Below are positions 18,383 through 26,420 of a stretch of DNA of 64,000 nt, piece by piece (positions within the stretch are counted from its first letter, which is position 1; every line of letters begins with the position of its first letter). The notes under the pieces were generated by a model, which worked only from the letters and a program-made list of their open reading frames with translations, ran no database searches and had not been told where the DNA came from. The position numbers and the translations under genes were made by a program. The DNA is from Negativicoccus massiliensis. Lineage in GTDB: Bacteria > Bacillota > Negativicutes > Veillonellales > Negativicoccaceae. The DNA lies in the NCBI GenBank assembly GCA_900155405.1, contig LT700188.1:1296590-1360589 (forward strand), written 5' to 3'.

Positions 18383-19204
18383 TTACTTCCCAAAGGAAAT
18401 GACAGCCTGATTGAATTTTTCCGGCTGTTCAAAGAAAAAGAAATGACCGGCATCGGTAAATTCTTTATAATCGCCGCGCGGCAACAAGGTCGTGATGTGC
18501 TGACCCTGCGTGACGCCGGCGGGGAAGACGTGGTTGTCCGAACTCATGACAAGTGTCGGTACGCTGATAGTCGGCAAGACCGCGGAAAAATCATTTGTCA
18601 GGTAATCGTTGTAAATCGCGACCGCGCTCCATGGAGCGGCGGCGCGCATGTCCTCGAGAGCAAACGTCGCATCGGCGGACGGCTCTCCGTGCCAACATTT
18701 ACGGAAAAACGCTTCGGTAAAACCGTCGCGATCGTTGAGGTATTGGTTGACCTGCGCATTCCATTGATCCGCGTTGAAACCTTTCAGCGCATGACTGTTC
18801 CAACGTTCGGGACTGTAGGGGAACGGCGTCATATCGATCAGCAGCATGCCCGTGACGCGGCCTTCCGTACCGAATTGATCCCAGTAGGAGAGCACGGTGG
18901 GTCCGCCGAGCGACCAGCCGCCTAAAATGACGTCCTGCAAACCGAAATTTAAAATAATTTCGTGAATGTCGGAAGCATATTGACGGATCGTGTGCCCCGC
19001 CAATGTTTTCTGGGAGCGACCATGGCCCCGCAAGTCCCAGGTGATGACCTGAAAGTGGCGATTGAGTTCGTCACGATTTTTTTGCCAGCAGCGACCGGAA
19101 CAAAGCCAGCCATGACACAACATCAGCGGTCGGCCTTTGCCGGAAATTTCCACGTAGAGTGACGTGCCGTCTTTGGTCTTGAAATACAACGATCCGTTTT
19201 TCAT
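18383..19204 (-). CDS. Alpha/beta hydrolase
   Basis: A 273-residue alpha/beta-hydrolase. Seen: LMLCHGWLCSGRCW (oxyanion-hole region), WDLRGHGRSQKT, the nucleophile elbow GGWSLGG with Ser98, and the catalytic His in DAGHFFFFEQPEKF near residue 255. No signal peptide. It resembles non-haem haloperoxidase or esterase-like members. It lies between an isochorismatase-type gene (42 bases) and a binding-protein gene (15 bases), all on the minus strand, so the three probably form one operon. Confidence 0.87.
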   Translation of the reverse strand: MKNGSLYFKTKDGTSLYVEISGKGRPLMLCHGWLCSGRCWQKNRDELNRHFQVITWDLRGHGRSQKTLAGHTIRQYASDIHEIILNFGLQDVILGGWSLGGPTVLSYWDQFGTEGRVTGMLLIDMTPFPYSPERWNSHALKGFNADQWNAQVNQYLNDRDGFTEAFFRKCWHGEPSADATFALEDMRAAAPWSAVAIYNDYLTNDFSAVLPTISVPTLVMSSDNHVFPAGVTQGQHITTLLPRGDYKEFTDAGHFFFFEQPEKFNQAVISFGK

Positions 19205-19219
19205 CTCGCACCTCCGTAA

Positions 19220-20272
19220 TTATTTCAAACTGTCATACGCGGCCTGCCAGCTTTGTGTCCGAATACAGGCTTCGACCGCGAGGTCATGTTCCATAAAACC
19301 GTTGGCCCGATACCAGGCAATTTGCTTGGCGATATCATCGGTCGCAAGTTTACCGTCACGATCTATGTAGGGAAGACTGCGACTGACATCAGCGGCCGGC
19401 GTTTGCGTATACCGACTGATGATTTCGACTACTTCGCGAAAACGCGCGTCCGTTTCCAGACGTTTAGCCGGCGTTATAGCCGGCGCGTCGGCGAATACCG
19501 CATCGTAGTAGTCCCGGCAGGCGCGGATATACGCTCGCATAAAACGCTTTCCGGCGTCATTATTTTGAGCAAAACGCGGCGCGTAAAAAACGGCTGAGGT
19601 CTGATAGGTCAAGCGTTCTCCCACCGGCGTCAGCAATTTTACCTGACCGCTTTCCAACAGTTGTGAGGCAAAGGGTTCATTGACAATCGCGCCGTCAATT
19701 TGTCCGGATGTCAGCGCCGCTAAAACGGCGCTTACTTTGCCGAGGTTCGCATAATTTACCGCGGTGCGATCCAAGCCCGCCTGCTCCAATAAATGGCCTG
19801 CCATGTATTGATAAGTGGAACCCGCCTGCGTATTTCCCAGCGTTTTTCCCGCCAGATCTTTCACAGAATTCACACCCGCCGCATACGCTTGCGGCGTCAC
19901 GACAAGAAAGCTGCCGGAGTGTTCGGGAACTTCACGGCCTTTATCGGCGACAAGGTAGGGAACCTGTCCGGCCGCCGCCAAATTGTAAAGACCCGCCGTC
20001 AAGCCGGTAGCGCCCACATCAATGGCATTTGATGCCGTCGCGACAGCGATCGGTTGCGCCGCGTCAAACCAGACCGGTTCCGGCGCGATTCCTTCCTCCG
20101 CGAAATATCCTTTTTCGATGCCGATGAAAAGCGGCGCAGAACTGGCCAGCCGCAACATCCCCACTTTGACGGGGATTGTCGCCGCGGAAGGGGACGCGGA
20201 CTCTTGACCGCAACCCGCCAGCATCAATACTCCCAAACAAAGCGCCAGCAGGCGCCACAAGATTTCTTTCAT
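19220..20272 (-). CDS. ABC-type solute-binding lipoprotein, NMT1/SsuA/ThiY-like
   Basis: A 350-residue periplasmic binding protein with a lipoprotein signal ending in LMLAGCGQ (lipobox LAGC). The mature part begins with IPVKVGMLRLASSAPLFIGIEKGYFAEEGI, has IDVGATGLTAGLYNLAAAG and DLAGKTLGNTQAGSTYQYM, and ends with a helical region, as in binding proteins for sulfonates, nitrate, taurine or thiamine-precursor pyrimidines. No permease or ATPase gene is adjacent, so it must use a remote transporter or act otherwise. It is the first gene of a unit with two hydrolases. AAGGGGGTATT precedes the ATG. Confidence 0.85.
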   Translation of the reverse strand: MKEILWRLLALCLGVLMLAGCGQESASPSAATIPVKVGMLRLASSAPLFIGIEKGYFAEEGIAPEPVWFDAAQPIAVATASNAIDVGATGLTAGLYNLAAAGQVPYLVADKGREVPEHSGSFLVVTPQAYAAGVNSVKDLAGKTLGNTQAGSTYQYMAGHLLEQAGLDRTAVNYANLGKVSAVLAALTSGQIDGAIVNEPFASQLLESGQVKLLTPVGERLTYQTSAVFYAPRFAQNNDAGKRFMRAYIRACRDYYDAVFADAPAITPAKRLETDARFREVVEIISRYTQTPAADVSRSLPYIDRDGKLATDDIAKQIAWYRANGFMEHDLAVEACIRTQSWQAAYDSLK

Positions 20273-20559
20273 AATACCCCCTTAACTTATTATTATTATA
20301 CCATTCTTGACTCGTCAATGCGTGCGTAAAACCGGATTTGTCGTCGGCGCAGATTCGCTAAAACCGTCCGAGCGTAAAATTATATCACTTTATGATCGCA
20401 AAAGTATTACAAACAGGCAGTCATCATGTACGTTTTTTTACTGTTTGAAAATTTTTTGCAGCACACCGTCGGGCACGATATTCGGCGCTTTCAGAAAAGA
20501 ATACCGGCGCGGCAAGTACGGTTTCTGTTTCCGTAGAGAATTAAAAATGGTTTTTAGTC

Positions 20560-20588
20560 TTGACGTATCATGATGCTTTCTCTATAAT
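20560..20588 (+). promoter_or_regulatory. Strong promoter of ompM
   Basis: TTGACG (20560-20565), 17-base spacer, perfect TATAAT (20583-20588). It gives a 5' leader of about 75 bases, as expected for an abundant outer-membrane protein. Confidence 0.8.
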
Positions 20589-20610
20589 TAACGGGAAAGA
20601 TTTATAAAAA

Positions 20611-20637
20611 TGTCAAATGTTGTTAGACTTTTTGACA
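20611..20637 (+). promoter_or_regulatory. Inverted repeat in the ompM 5' leader
   Basis: TGTCAAA (20611-20617) and TTTGACA (20631-20637) around a 13-base loop, ending 21 bases before the ribosome site. It could be an mRNA-stabilising hairpin, a small-RNA target or an operator. Confidence 0.4.
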
Positions 20638-20672
20638 CCTAATTGAGAATGAAGAGTAGAGGAGTTTATTTT

Positions 20673-22223
20673 ATGAAATTAAAATCTGCAACATTATTGC
20701 TTGCGTTGGCGGGCGTGGTAAGCGCGCAGGCCGCTCATCCGTTCAGTGATGTAACGCCGCAGGATTGGGCGTATCAAGCGGTACGGCAGTTGGCTGCCGA
20801 AGGGATCATCGAAGGGTATCCTGATCGGACGTTTCGGGGAGAAAACGCGATCACCCGTTACGAAATGGCACAATTGGTCGCCCGCGCGATGGTCAAAAAA
20901 GACCGAATGAATGCGGAACAGCAGCAACAGTTACAACAACTCGAAGCGGAATTTGCGAAAGAGCTCAGCAGTCTGGGCGTTCGTGTCAGCGCACTGGAAG
21001 ACCGTGTCGGCAATGTGAAAGTCAGCGGCGCGGTTCGTTTATCCTACCAGACCGGCGATTCGGATATTCGTGACGGTTACGGCAGCGGTGATGATCGTGT
21101 CGAAGCGAAAGCCGATATTAAATTCGCCGCCCAAGTCAGCCCGAAAACCACGGTGACCACGGTTTTGGAATCCACGCTCAACCTCAACGGCGAACCGTAC
21201 ACGGATGCGGGGTATGACGGATTTAAAGACTACAATAACTATGAGAATTTGGAAGTCAAATATCTTTTTGCGCAGCATCATTTCGACAAAGGCTCGCTTG
21301 TTTTCGGTAAATACCGCGCGGACTTGGGCGTAACCGGTATTTTCTACAATGACGCGTTCAGCGGTGTCGGTCTGACTTTGGGCAACCCGACACAGGGCAG
21401 CCATGTTAAAGTTTCCTACGGTAATGTACAGAGCCTGAACATGCCGTTTGTCCATCCGATGCTCGCTGCCTACGACATTCAGAGTCGTGAAGATCATTCG
21501 GCATTTACACCGGAATCGTTATTCCTCGAATACGCCTATCACCAGCAGCGCAAAGTCGATTTTACCGCTTGGCACTTGCTTCCGAGCAGCAAAACCGGTG
21601 AAGTCGTTAAAGTGTACGGCGCAGGCCTGTCCGTTTGGCCGCATCCGTTCGTCAACATCCACGGCGACTATATTTTGAATAACGCGAAAAACATGGTGAA
21701 TAACGAAAAACCGAAACTCTGGACCGCCGGCGCGTCTTTCGGCATCGCGCATCCGGCGTATCCGCGTTCCTTCCAGGTCGGTATTGATTACTTCTCCAGC
21801 GATGCCGGTTCGTACTTCGGCGGCAACAAATTGGAAGTACTGCGTCCGTATTTGAGCGGCATGCAACAAGCGGATGCTCACTTCCTGCAAGGTGACTCAT
21901 GGAAACCGACGGGCAACCCGATCTATGACGGCGCGCAAGCGCAAGTCAAACAGCAGCTGGAAGCCATTTACGGTAACCAATCGACCGCGTCCTACTTCGC
22001 CGACATGATGGAGGAATGGACATTCGATCCGAAAAATGCGCCTCGCTACTTCCGCCAGAACTACAATCGAAAACACGGCGGCGCGGAAGGCTGGATGGCC
22101 AGTCTTAAATATGTACCGGTGAAAAATGTGTACATGGAAGCATTTTACGTCTTCGATGCAAAAAATAAAGCGGGCGCAAAGCTCGACGATACGTTCCGCA
22201 TCCAGGCGACCTATATTTTCTAA
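20673..22223 (+). CDS. ompM: OmpM-type outer-membrane porin with SLH domain
   Basis: A 516-residue protein started at the ATG at 20673, where a signal peptide begins (LLLALAGVVSAQAA) behind a GAGGAG site. Residues ~20-75 form an SLH domain (HPFSDVTPQDWAYQAVRQLA, then GIIEGYPDRTFRGENAITRYEMAQ). Residues ~85-115 are a Gln/Glu-rich coiled coil ending in LSSLGVRVSALEDRVG. From VSGAVRLSYQTG onward alternating segments form a beta-barrel that ends in IQATYIF, with the terminal Phe typical for BAM insertion. OmpM proteins tether the Negativicutes outer membrane to peptidoglycan through the SLH domain and act as porins. The strong promoter fits high abundance. This is the best taxonomic marker in the window. 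Confidence 0.93.
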   Translation: MKLKSATLLLALAGVVSAQAAHPFSDVTPQDWAYQAVRQLAAEGIIEGYPDRTFRGENAITRYEMAQLVARAMVKKDRMNAEQQQQLQQLEAEFAKELSSLGVRVSALEDRVGNVKVSGAVRLSYQTGDSDIRDGYGSGDDRVEAKADIKFAAQVSPKTTVTTVLESTLNLNGEPYTDAGYDGFKDYNNYENLEVKYLFAQHHFDKGSLVFGKYRADLGVTGIFYNDAFSGVGLTLGNPTQGSHVKVSYGNVQSLNMPFVHPMLAAYDIQSREDHSAFTPESLFLEYAYHQQRKVDFTAWHLLPSSKTGEVVKVYGAGLSVWPHPFVNIHGDYILNNAKNMVNNEKPKLWTAGASFGIAHPAYPRSFQVGIDYFSSDAGSYFGGNKLEVLRPYLSGMQQADAHFLQGDSWKPTGNPIYDGAQAQVKQQLEAIYGNQSTASYFADMMEEWTFDPKNAPRYFRQNYNRKHGGAEGWMASLKYVPVKNVYMEAFYVFDAKNKAGAKLDDTFRIQATYIF

Positions 22224-22228
22224 TGATA

Positions 22229-22251
22229 AAAAGCGGCTTCGGCCGCTTTTT
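22229..22251 (+). terminator. Terminator after ompM
   Basis: A-run, stem GCGGC, loop TTCG, stem GCCGC, T-run; the TTCG tetraloop is especially stable. Confidence 0.85.
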
Positions 22252-22368
22252 TTGTTGCGTCATTTACAACACCGGTGATTCTTGTCAAAACCTGCTGTAA
22301 AAAGGAACGCAAAAGCGCGTTAAAAGACTGTCAAGTAAGGGCAAGAGGAGATGGAACGCGCCGCTCCG

Positions 22369-22377
22369 TGTTATAAT
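22369..22377 (+). promoter_or_regulatory. Extended -10 promoter of the HAD-rapZ-yvcK-whiA unit
   Basis: TGT directly before TATAAT, 18 bases before the GTG start; no clear -35 box. Confidence 0.5.
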
Positions 22378-22394
22378 ACACTCGAGGTGATGAA

Positions 22395-23219
22395 GTGAAT
22401 CCAAATATCCGGATGTTGGCGATCGACATGGACGGCACGCTTTTGCATGACGACACGACGATTTCGCCATACACACATGACATATTGACGCAGGCGATGG
22501 CGGTCGGCGTGCGGGTCGTCGTGGCGACCGGGCGCATGTTTTGCTCGGCGCGACAACTGGCGACCGAACTCGGACTGGGCGATGTGCCTCTGGTCACGTA
22601 TTCGGGCGGATTGATCGCTAAATGCATTTCCGGTGAAATTTTATATCATGCGCCGATTCCGCTGGCGACGGCGTGCGAAATCGTAGCGACGGCGCGCGAG
22701 TTGGACGCGTTTGTGCATGCGTATGTGCATGATGAATTGTGGGTGCGCTTTCGCGACCGACGCGTTGACGATTATGAGAAACACTGCCGCATCGAAGCGA
22801 AAGTGATCGGTGATGAGATGGATGCGTTAGCGGCTGCGCCGACGAAACTTTTGATCAACGAACCCGATCCGCAAAAATTAGCGCGCATAGCTAAAGTATT
22901 GCGGGAAAAATTTGCCGGGCGGGTGCATTTTGTGCAGTCATCACCGATGTTTTTTGAAATGGTGGCGCCTCATGTCAGCAAAGGAGTCGCCGTCGAGCAG
23001 CTGGGACTTCGGTACGGTATCGGCATGGGGCAGACGATGGGATTCGGCAACGCGCAAAATGATTTTGATCTGCTGCGCGCGGTCGGCTGGCCGGTGGCGG
23101 TCGCTAATGCCGTGCCGGAACTGAAAGCGTTAGCGGGGTATATTGCGCCGAGCAACAATGAAGACGGCGTCGCGAAAACAGTCGCGAAATATGTATTGGA
23201 GGCAACTGATGGCCGGTGA
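22395..23219 (+). CDS. Cof-type HAD-IIB sugar phosphatase
   Basis: A 274-residue HAD phosphatase. Seen: motif I LAIDMDGTLLHDD with the nucleophile and acid Asp, motif II VVATGR, a large C2-type cap in the middle, a Lys in ATKLLINEP, and motif IV GFGNAQNDFDLLRAVG. Such enzymes remove phosphate from sugar phosphates, FMN or pyridoxal phosphate. The GTG start is supported by GAGGTGAT 4-10 bases upstream; no ATG is available there. It overlaps rapZ by 11 bases, so it is translationally coupled to the rapZ-yvcK-whiA cluster. Confidence 0.88.
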   Translation: MNPNIRMLAIDMDGTLLHDDTTISPYTHDILTQAMAVGVRVVVATGRMFCSARQLATELGLGDVPLVTYSGGLIAKCISGEILYHAPIPLATACEIVATARELDAFVHAYVHDELWVRFRDRRVDDYEKHCRIEAKVIGDEMDALAAAPTKLLINEPDPQKLARIAKVLREKFAGRVHFVQSSPMFFEMVAPHVSKGVAVEQLGLRYGIGMGQTMGFGNAQNDFDLLRAVGWPVAVANAVPELKALAGYIAPSNNEDGVAKTVAKYVLEATDGR

Positions 23220-24111
23220 TTTTCAGCTGATTATTATGACGGGCATGTCCGGCGCGGGAAAGTCTCGCGCGCTCCAAATTTTGGAGGACATGGGTTACTT
23301 TTGTGTGGACAATTTGCCGCCGGTACTGATTCCGAAATTCGCGGAAATCTGTCGTGAAGGCGGTCCGAAAGTCCAGCACGCGGCGTTGGTCGTCGATATT
23401 CGCGGCGGTGAATTTTTCGCGTCGCTCGTGGACGCGCTGCAACAATTGGCGGCGGGCGGTTACCATTACCGGCTGCTCTTTTTGGACGCGACGGATAATG
23501 TGCTGGTGCGCCGCTATAAGGAAACCCGTCGGGCGCATCCGCTGGCGCCGCGCGATCGTATTTTGCAGGGTTTGCAAAAAGAGCGCGCGCTTTTGCGCGG
23601 CATTAAGGAGCAAGCGAACTCGGTGATCGATACGAGCGAACTTTCTTTGCAGGGATTGAAGGGCCTATTGCAGCGGCAGTTTAAAAATTACAGCACGGCG
23701 GAAGGCTTCAACATTACGGTGGTATCGTTCGGATTTAAGTTCGGAACGCCGCTGGATTTGGATATGATGTTGGATGTGCGTTTCCTGCCAAATCCTTTTT
23801 ACTTGGAAGAATTGAAGCACTCGTCGGGACGGGTGCCGGCGGTGAGTGAGTATATCGGCAAGTGGGATGTTACCAAGGAATTCATGCAAAAGCTTACGGA
23901 ATTGGTTGATTTTCTCACGCCGCACTATGAGCAGGAAGGCAAACAACAGTGGATTATCGGTGTCGGCTGTACCGGCGGCATGCATCGTTCCGTTTGGGTA
24001 GCCGAAGCGCTTTCCCGCCACTTCAAAGAAGCGGGTTACAGCGTGTCGACGGAGCACCGCGATTTATTTAAAAATGACGTGCACGAGGATTACGCGCCGG
24101 CAAAGGAGTAG
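23209..24111 (+). CDS. rapZ: RapZ/YvcJ nucleotide-binding protein
   Basis: A 300-residue protein with Walker A GMSGAGKS (residues ~11-18), the CVDNLPPVLIPKF segment, FLDATDNVLVRRYKETRRAHPL, and the C-terminal domain GVGCTGGMHRSVWVAEAL that binds RNA or UDP-GlcNAc in RapZ. In enterobacteria it presents small RNAs to RNase E and controls GlcN6P synthase; in Firmicutes (YvcJ) it affects competence. The ATG at 23209 follows TTGGAGG, and upstream in-frame codons are deep inside the HAD gene. It is followed by yvcK and whiA in the conserved Firmicute order. Confidence 0.93.
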   Translation: MAGDFQLIIMTGMSGAGKSRALQILEDMGYFCVDNLPPVLIPKFAEICREGGPKVQHAALVVDIRGGEFFASLVDALQQLAAGGYHYRLLFLDATDNVLVRRYKETRRAHPLAPRDRILQGLQKERALLRGIKEQANSVIDTSELSLQGLKGLLQRQFKNYSTAEGFNITVVSFGFKFGTPLDLDMMLDVRFLPNPFYLEELKHSSGRVPAVSEYIGKWDVTKEFMQKLTELVDFLTPHYEQEGKQQWIIGVGCTGGMHRSVWVAEALSRHFKEAGYSVSTEHRDLFKNDVHEDYAPAKE

Positions 24112-24114
24112 CTT

Positions 24115-25455
24115 ATGTGGCATTCGGCATGGCGCTGGCTCTATCCGGGGCTGCGCATCAAGCGCTGGGTCCTGCTCTTTTCGGTAGGACTTCTGTTCCT
24201 GGTCTTGGGTTTGACAACAATTATTAACTACCAGGTTTTCGGCGTACTGGAAGAATTTTTGTTCCGCGTTCTTTACGAGACGACGGGACGTTACAATTAC
24301 ACATTGCTCGCCGGCGTCGGGGCGATCCTGATCATCGTCGGCGCGCTGGTCATGATTTTCTCGTTCCAGCGTTTGATGCAGCGTATTTTGCAGAGTATCG
24401 CGCCGGAAGGATCCGGCAAAGTCAGTCAGATGATGTTGGAACGCGCGCGTCGGGATCGCGGTCCGGCGATCGTTTCTATCGGCGGCGGCACCGGCCTTTC
24501 GAAACTGCTGCGCGGTTTAAAAACGAAAACCTCCCATCTGACAGCGATCGTCACCGTCGCCGACGACGGCGGTTCATCGGGCCGCCTGCGCGAGGAAATG
24601 GATATTATCGCGCCGGGCGATTTGCGTAACTGCCTGGTGGCTATGGCGGACAAGGAAAGTCAGATGGAATACATTTTCCAACACCGTTTCGGCGGTACGG
24701 GGGAGCTGGCCGGCCACAGTTTGGGAAATCTTTTCCTGGCGGCTTTGATGGAAGAATATAAGGACCCCGTTTTGGCGCTCGAAGCGGCGAGCGAAATTTT
24801 GAACGTGCGCGGGGAAGTGGTGCCGGCGACGACCGAACCGGTGCGTTTGCGCGCGGAGATGACCGACGGCGTCTGCGTGATCGGTGAATCCGAAATTCCG
24901 GAATACGGCGGACGCATTCAGCGGTTGCATATCTTACCGGATATGCCGCAGGCGGTGACGGCGGCCTTGGAGGCGATCGAAGCGGCGGATGTCATCACGC
25001 TTGGGCCGGGAAGCTTGTACACGAGTATTTTACCGAACCTTTTGGTGCCGGAAATTGCGACTGCCTTACGACGCAGTGATGCCACCAAAATTTATATCTG
25101 CAACGCGATGACCCAACCCGGTGAAACGGACGGTTATACGGTGGCGGACCATTTGCGGGCGTTGATCGATCATATCGGGCCGGGAGTGGCGGATTACGTT
25201 TTGGTGAACGATTACGAGCCGGCCCGCGAAGTGCTCGAACGTTACGCGGCTATGGGTTCCTATCCCGTGGTCTGCGACACCGAAGCGGTGCAGGCGCTGG
25301 GCGTCAAAGTCGTGCGCGCGAAACTGATCGCGGACGGTATGACGGTAAGCCATGCGCCGGACCTGGTCGCCGATGCGATTGTGAACATGGTGCACGCGGT
25401 GCAGTCGGATCTTCATCCGCAATTATTGGATTACTATTTCGATCGCAGTTTATAA
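24115..25455 (+). CDS. yvcK: YvcK/CofD-like gluconeogenesis and morphology factor
   Basis: A 446-residue protein with two N-terminal membrane segments (about residues 18-40 and 60-85) followed by a CofD-like fold. Seen: IVSIGGGTGLSKLLRGLK, VADDGGSSGRLREEM, APGDLRNCLVAMAD, FGGTGELAGHSLGNLFLAAL, and LGPGSLYTSILPNLLVPEI. Soluble YvcK of Bacillus binds UDP-sugars and supports growth on gluconeogenic carbon and cell-wall synthesis. The fused membrane anchor is common in Negativicutes and Clostridia. It starts 4 bases after rapZ with an AAGGAG site. Confidence 0.92.
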   Translation: MWHSAWRWLYPGLRIKRWVLLFSVGLLFLVLGLTTIINYQVFGVLEEFLFRVLYETTGRYNYTLLAGVGAILIIVGALVMIFSFQRLMQRILQSIAPEGSGKVSQMMLERARRDRGPAIVSIGGGTGLSKLLRGLKTKTSHLTAIVTVADDGGSSGRLREEMDIIAPGDLRNCLVAMADKESQMEYIFQHRFGGTGELAGHSLGNLFLAALMEEYKDPVLALEAASEILNVRGEVVPATTEPVRLRAEMTDGVCVIGESEIPEYGGRIQRLHILPDMPQAVTAALEAIEAADVITLGPGSLYTSILPNLLVPEIATALRRSDATKIYICNAMTQPGETDGYTVADHLRALIDHIGPGVADYVLVNDYEPAREVLERYAAMGSYPVVCDTEAVQALGVKVVRAKLIADGMTVSHAPDLVADAIVNMVHAVQSDLHPQLLDYYFDRSL

Positions 25456-25475
25456 GCGTCAGAAAGGAGGCGGCG

Positions 25476-26420
25476 ATGTCCTTTGCCGAACAAGTAAAAG
25501 ACGAGCTGGCGCGAGTGGTGCCGACGGAAGTCGACGCCCGACGCGCGGAACTCACCGCCTTATTGCGCATGGGAGGATCGCTGGTCATGGGGAACGGCGG
25601 CGCGGGCATTCGGTTTGTGACGCATCATAATCCGACGGCGCGCAAAATGCTGACCTATGTCAAAGCAACGGGCGGTATCGTGCCGCAGGTGATGGTACGG
25701 CGCGGCAATAAATTGCGCAAGAAAAATGTCTACACATTGACGATTTTACCGGGACAGGTCGGTCAGCGTTTTCTGGAAGAATTGGGATTACTGCCCGTGA
25801 CCGAGATCCGTGATGATGAAATGTTTCGCGGTCGGGAAATCCGTCGCGCTTACTTGGCCGGCGCTTTTTTAGGTGGCGGCTCGGTCAATCGTCCGCAAGG
25901 CGATTACCATTTGGAATTCGTCACGGAGTCCGTCGCTTTCGCAAAAACCTTGGTGCGCATGCTGAAAACCTTTCGTCTGCAAGGGCGCATCGTCGAACGC
26001 AAAGACGATTACATCGTTTATCTCAAAACGGGAGAAAGCGTGGCGCGGTTGTTGCAGATTATGGGCGCGGATCAGGCGTTACTGGAATTTGAAAATGTCC
26101 GCGTGCTGAAAGATATGCGGAATCAGGTCAACCGCGTGGTCAATTGCGAGACGGCTAATTTGCAAAAAACGGTAGACGCCGCGGTACGGCAACTGCGTGA
26201 CATCGAACTGATCCGCAGCGTGCAGCCGTTGCACACCTTGCCGCCGCGTTTGAAAGAAGCGGCGGAACTTCGTTTGGCGCATCCCGATGTACCGCTTCGG
26301 GAGCTGGCGGGTTATACGGATAAAAAAATGACAAAATCAGGATTATATCACCGATTCAGAAAATTGTCGGATCTTGCGGACGCATTGCGGGCGCAAGGTC
26401 AGGACAGGGGGAAATCATGA
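25476..26420 (+). CDS. whiA: WhiA DNA-binding protein
   Basis: A 314-residue protein. The N-terminal half is a degenerate LAGLIDADG-endonuclease fold (RRAYLAGAFLGGGSVNRPQGDYHLEF), and the C-terminal half carries the helix-turn-helix (LRELAGYTDKKMTKSGLYHRFRKL near residues 270-300). WhiA controls sporulation in actinomycetes and affects division and chromosome segregation in non-sporulating Firmicutes. AAAGGAGG precedes the ATG. It closes the conserved rapZ-yvcK-whiA set and overlaps the next gene by four bases. Confidence 0.94.
   Translation: MSFAEQVKDELARVVPTEVDARRAELTALLRMGGSLVMGNGGAGIRFVTHHNPTARKMLTYVKATGGIVPQVMVRRGNKLRKKNVYTLTILPGQVGQRFLEELGLLPVTEIRDDEMFRGREIRRAYLAGAFLGGGSVNRPQGDYHLEFVTESVAFAKTLVRMLKTFRLQGRIVERKDDYIVYLKTGESVARLLQIMGADQALLEFENVRVLKDMRNQVNRVVNCETANLQKTVDAAVRQLRDIELIRSVQPLHTLPPRLKEAAELRLAHPDVPLRELAGYTDKKMTKSGLYHRFRKLSDLADALRAQGQDRGKS

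Larger units (their letters stand above)
20273..20642. promoter_or_regulatory. 370-base divergent intergenic region
   Basis: No gene is seen here. Minus-strand -10-like boxes face the binding-protein gene: TATAAT with TGG in front (about 20296-20301) and another TATAAT at 20379-20384. On the plus strand the ompM promoter occupies 20560-20588. The roughly 170 bases in the middle hold no recognisable RNA element. Confidence 0.5.

Noticed and set aside
20380..20540. Possible riboswitch in front of the minus-strand binding-protein gene
   Set aside because: The leader has GC-rich patches but no TPP, SAM, cobalamin or other consensus that I can recognise.
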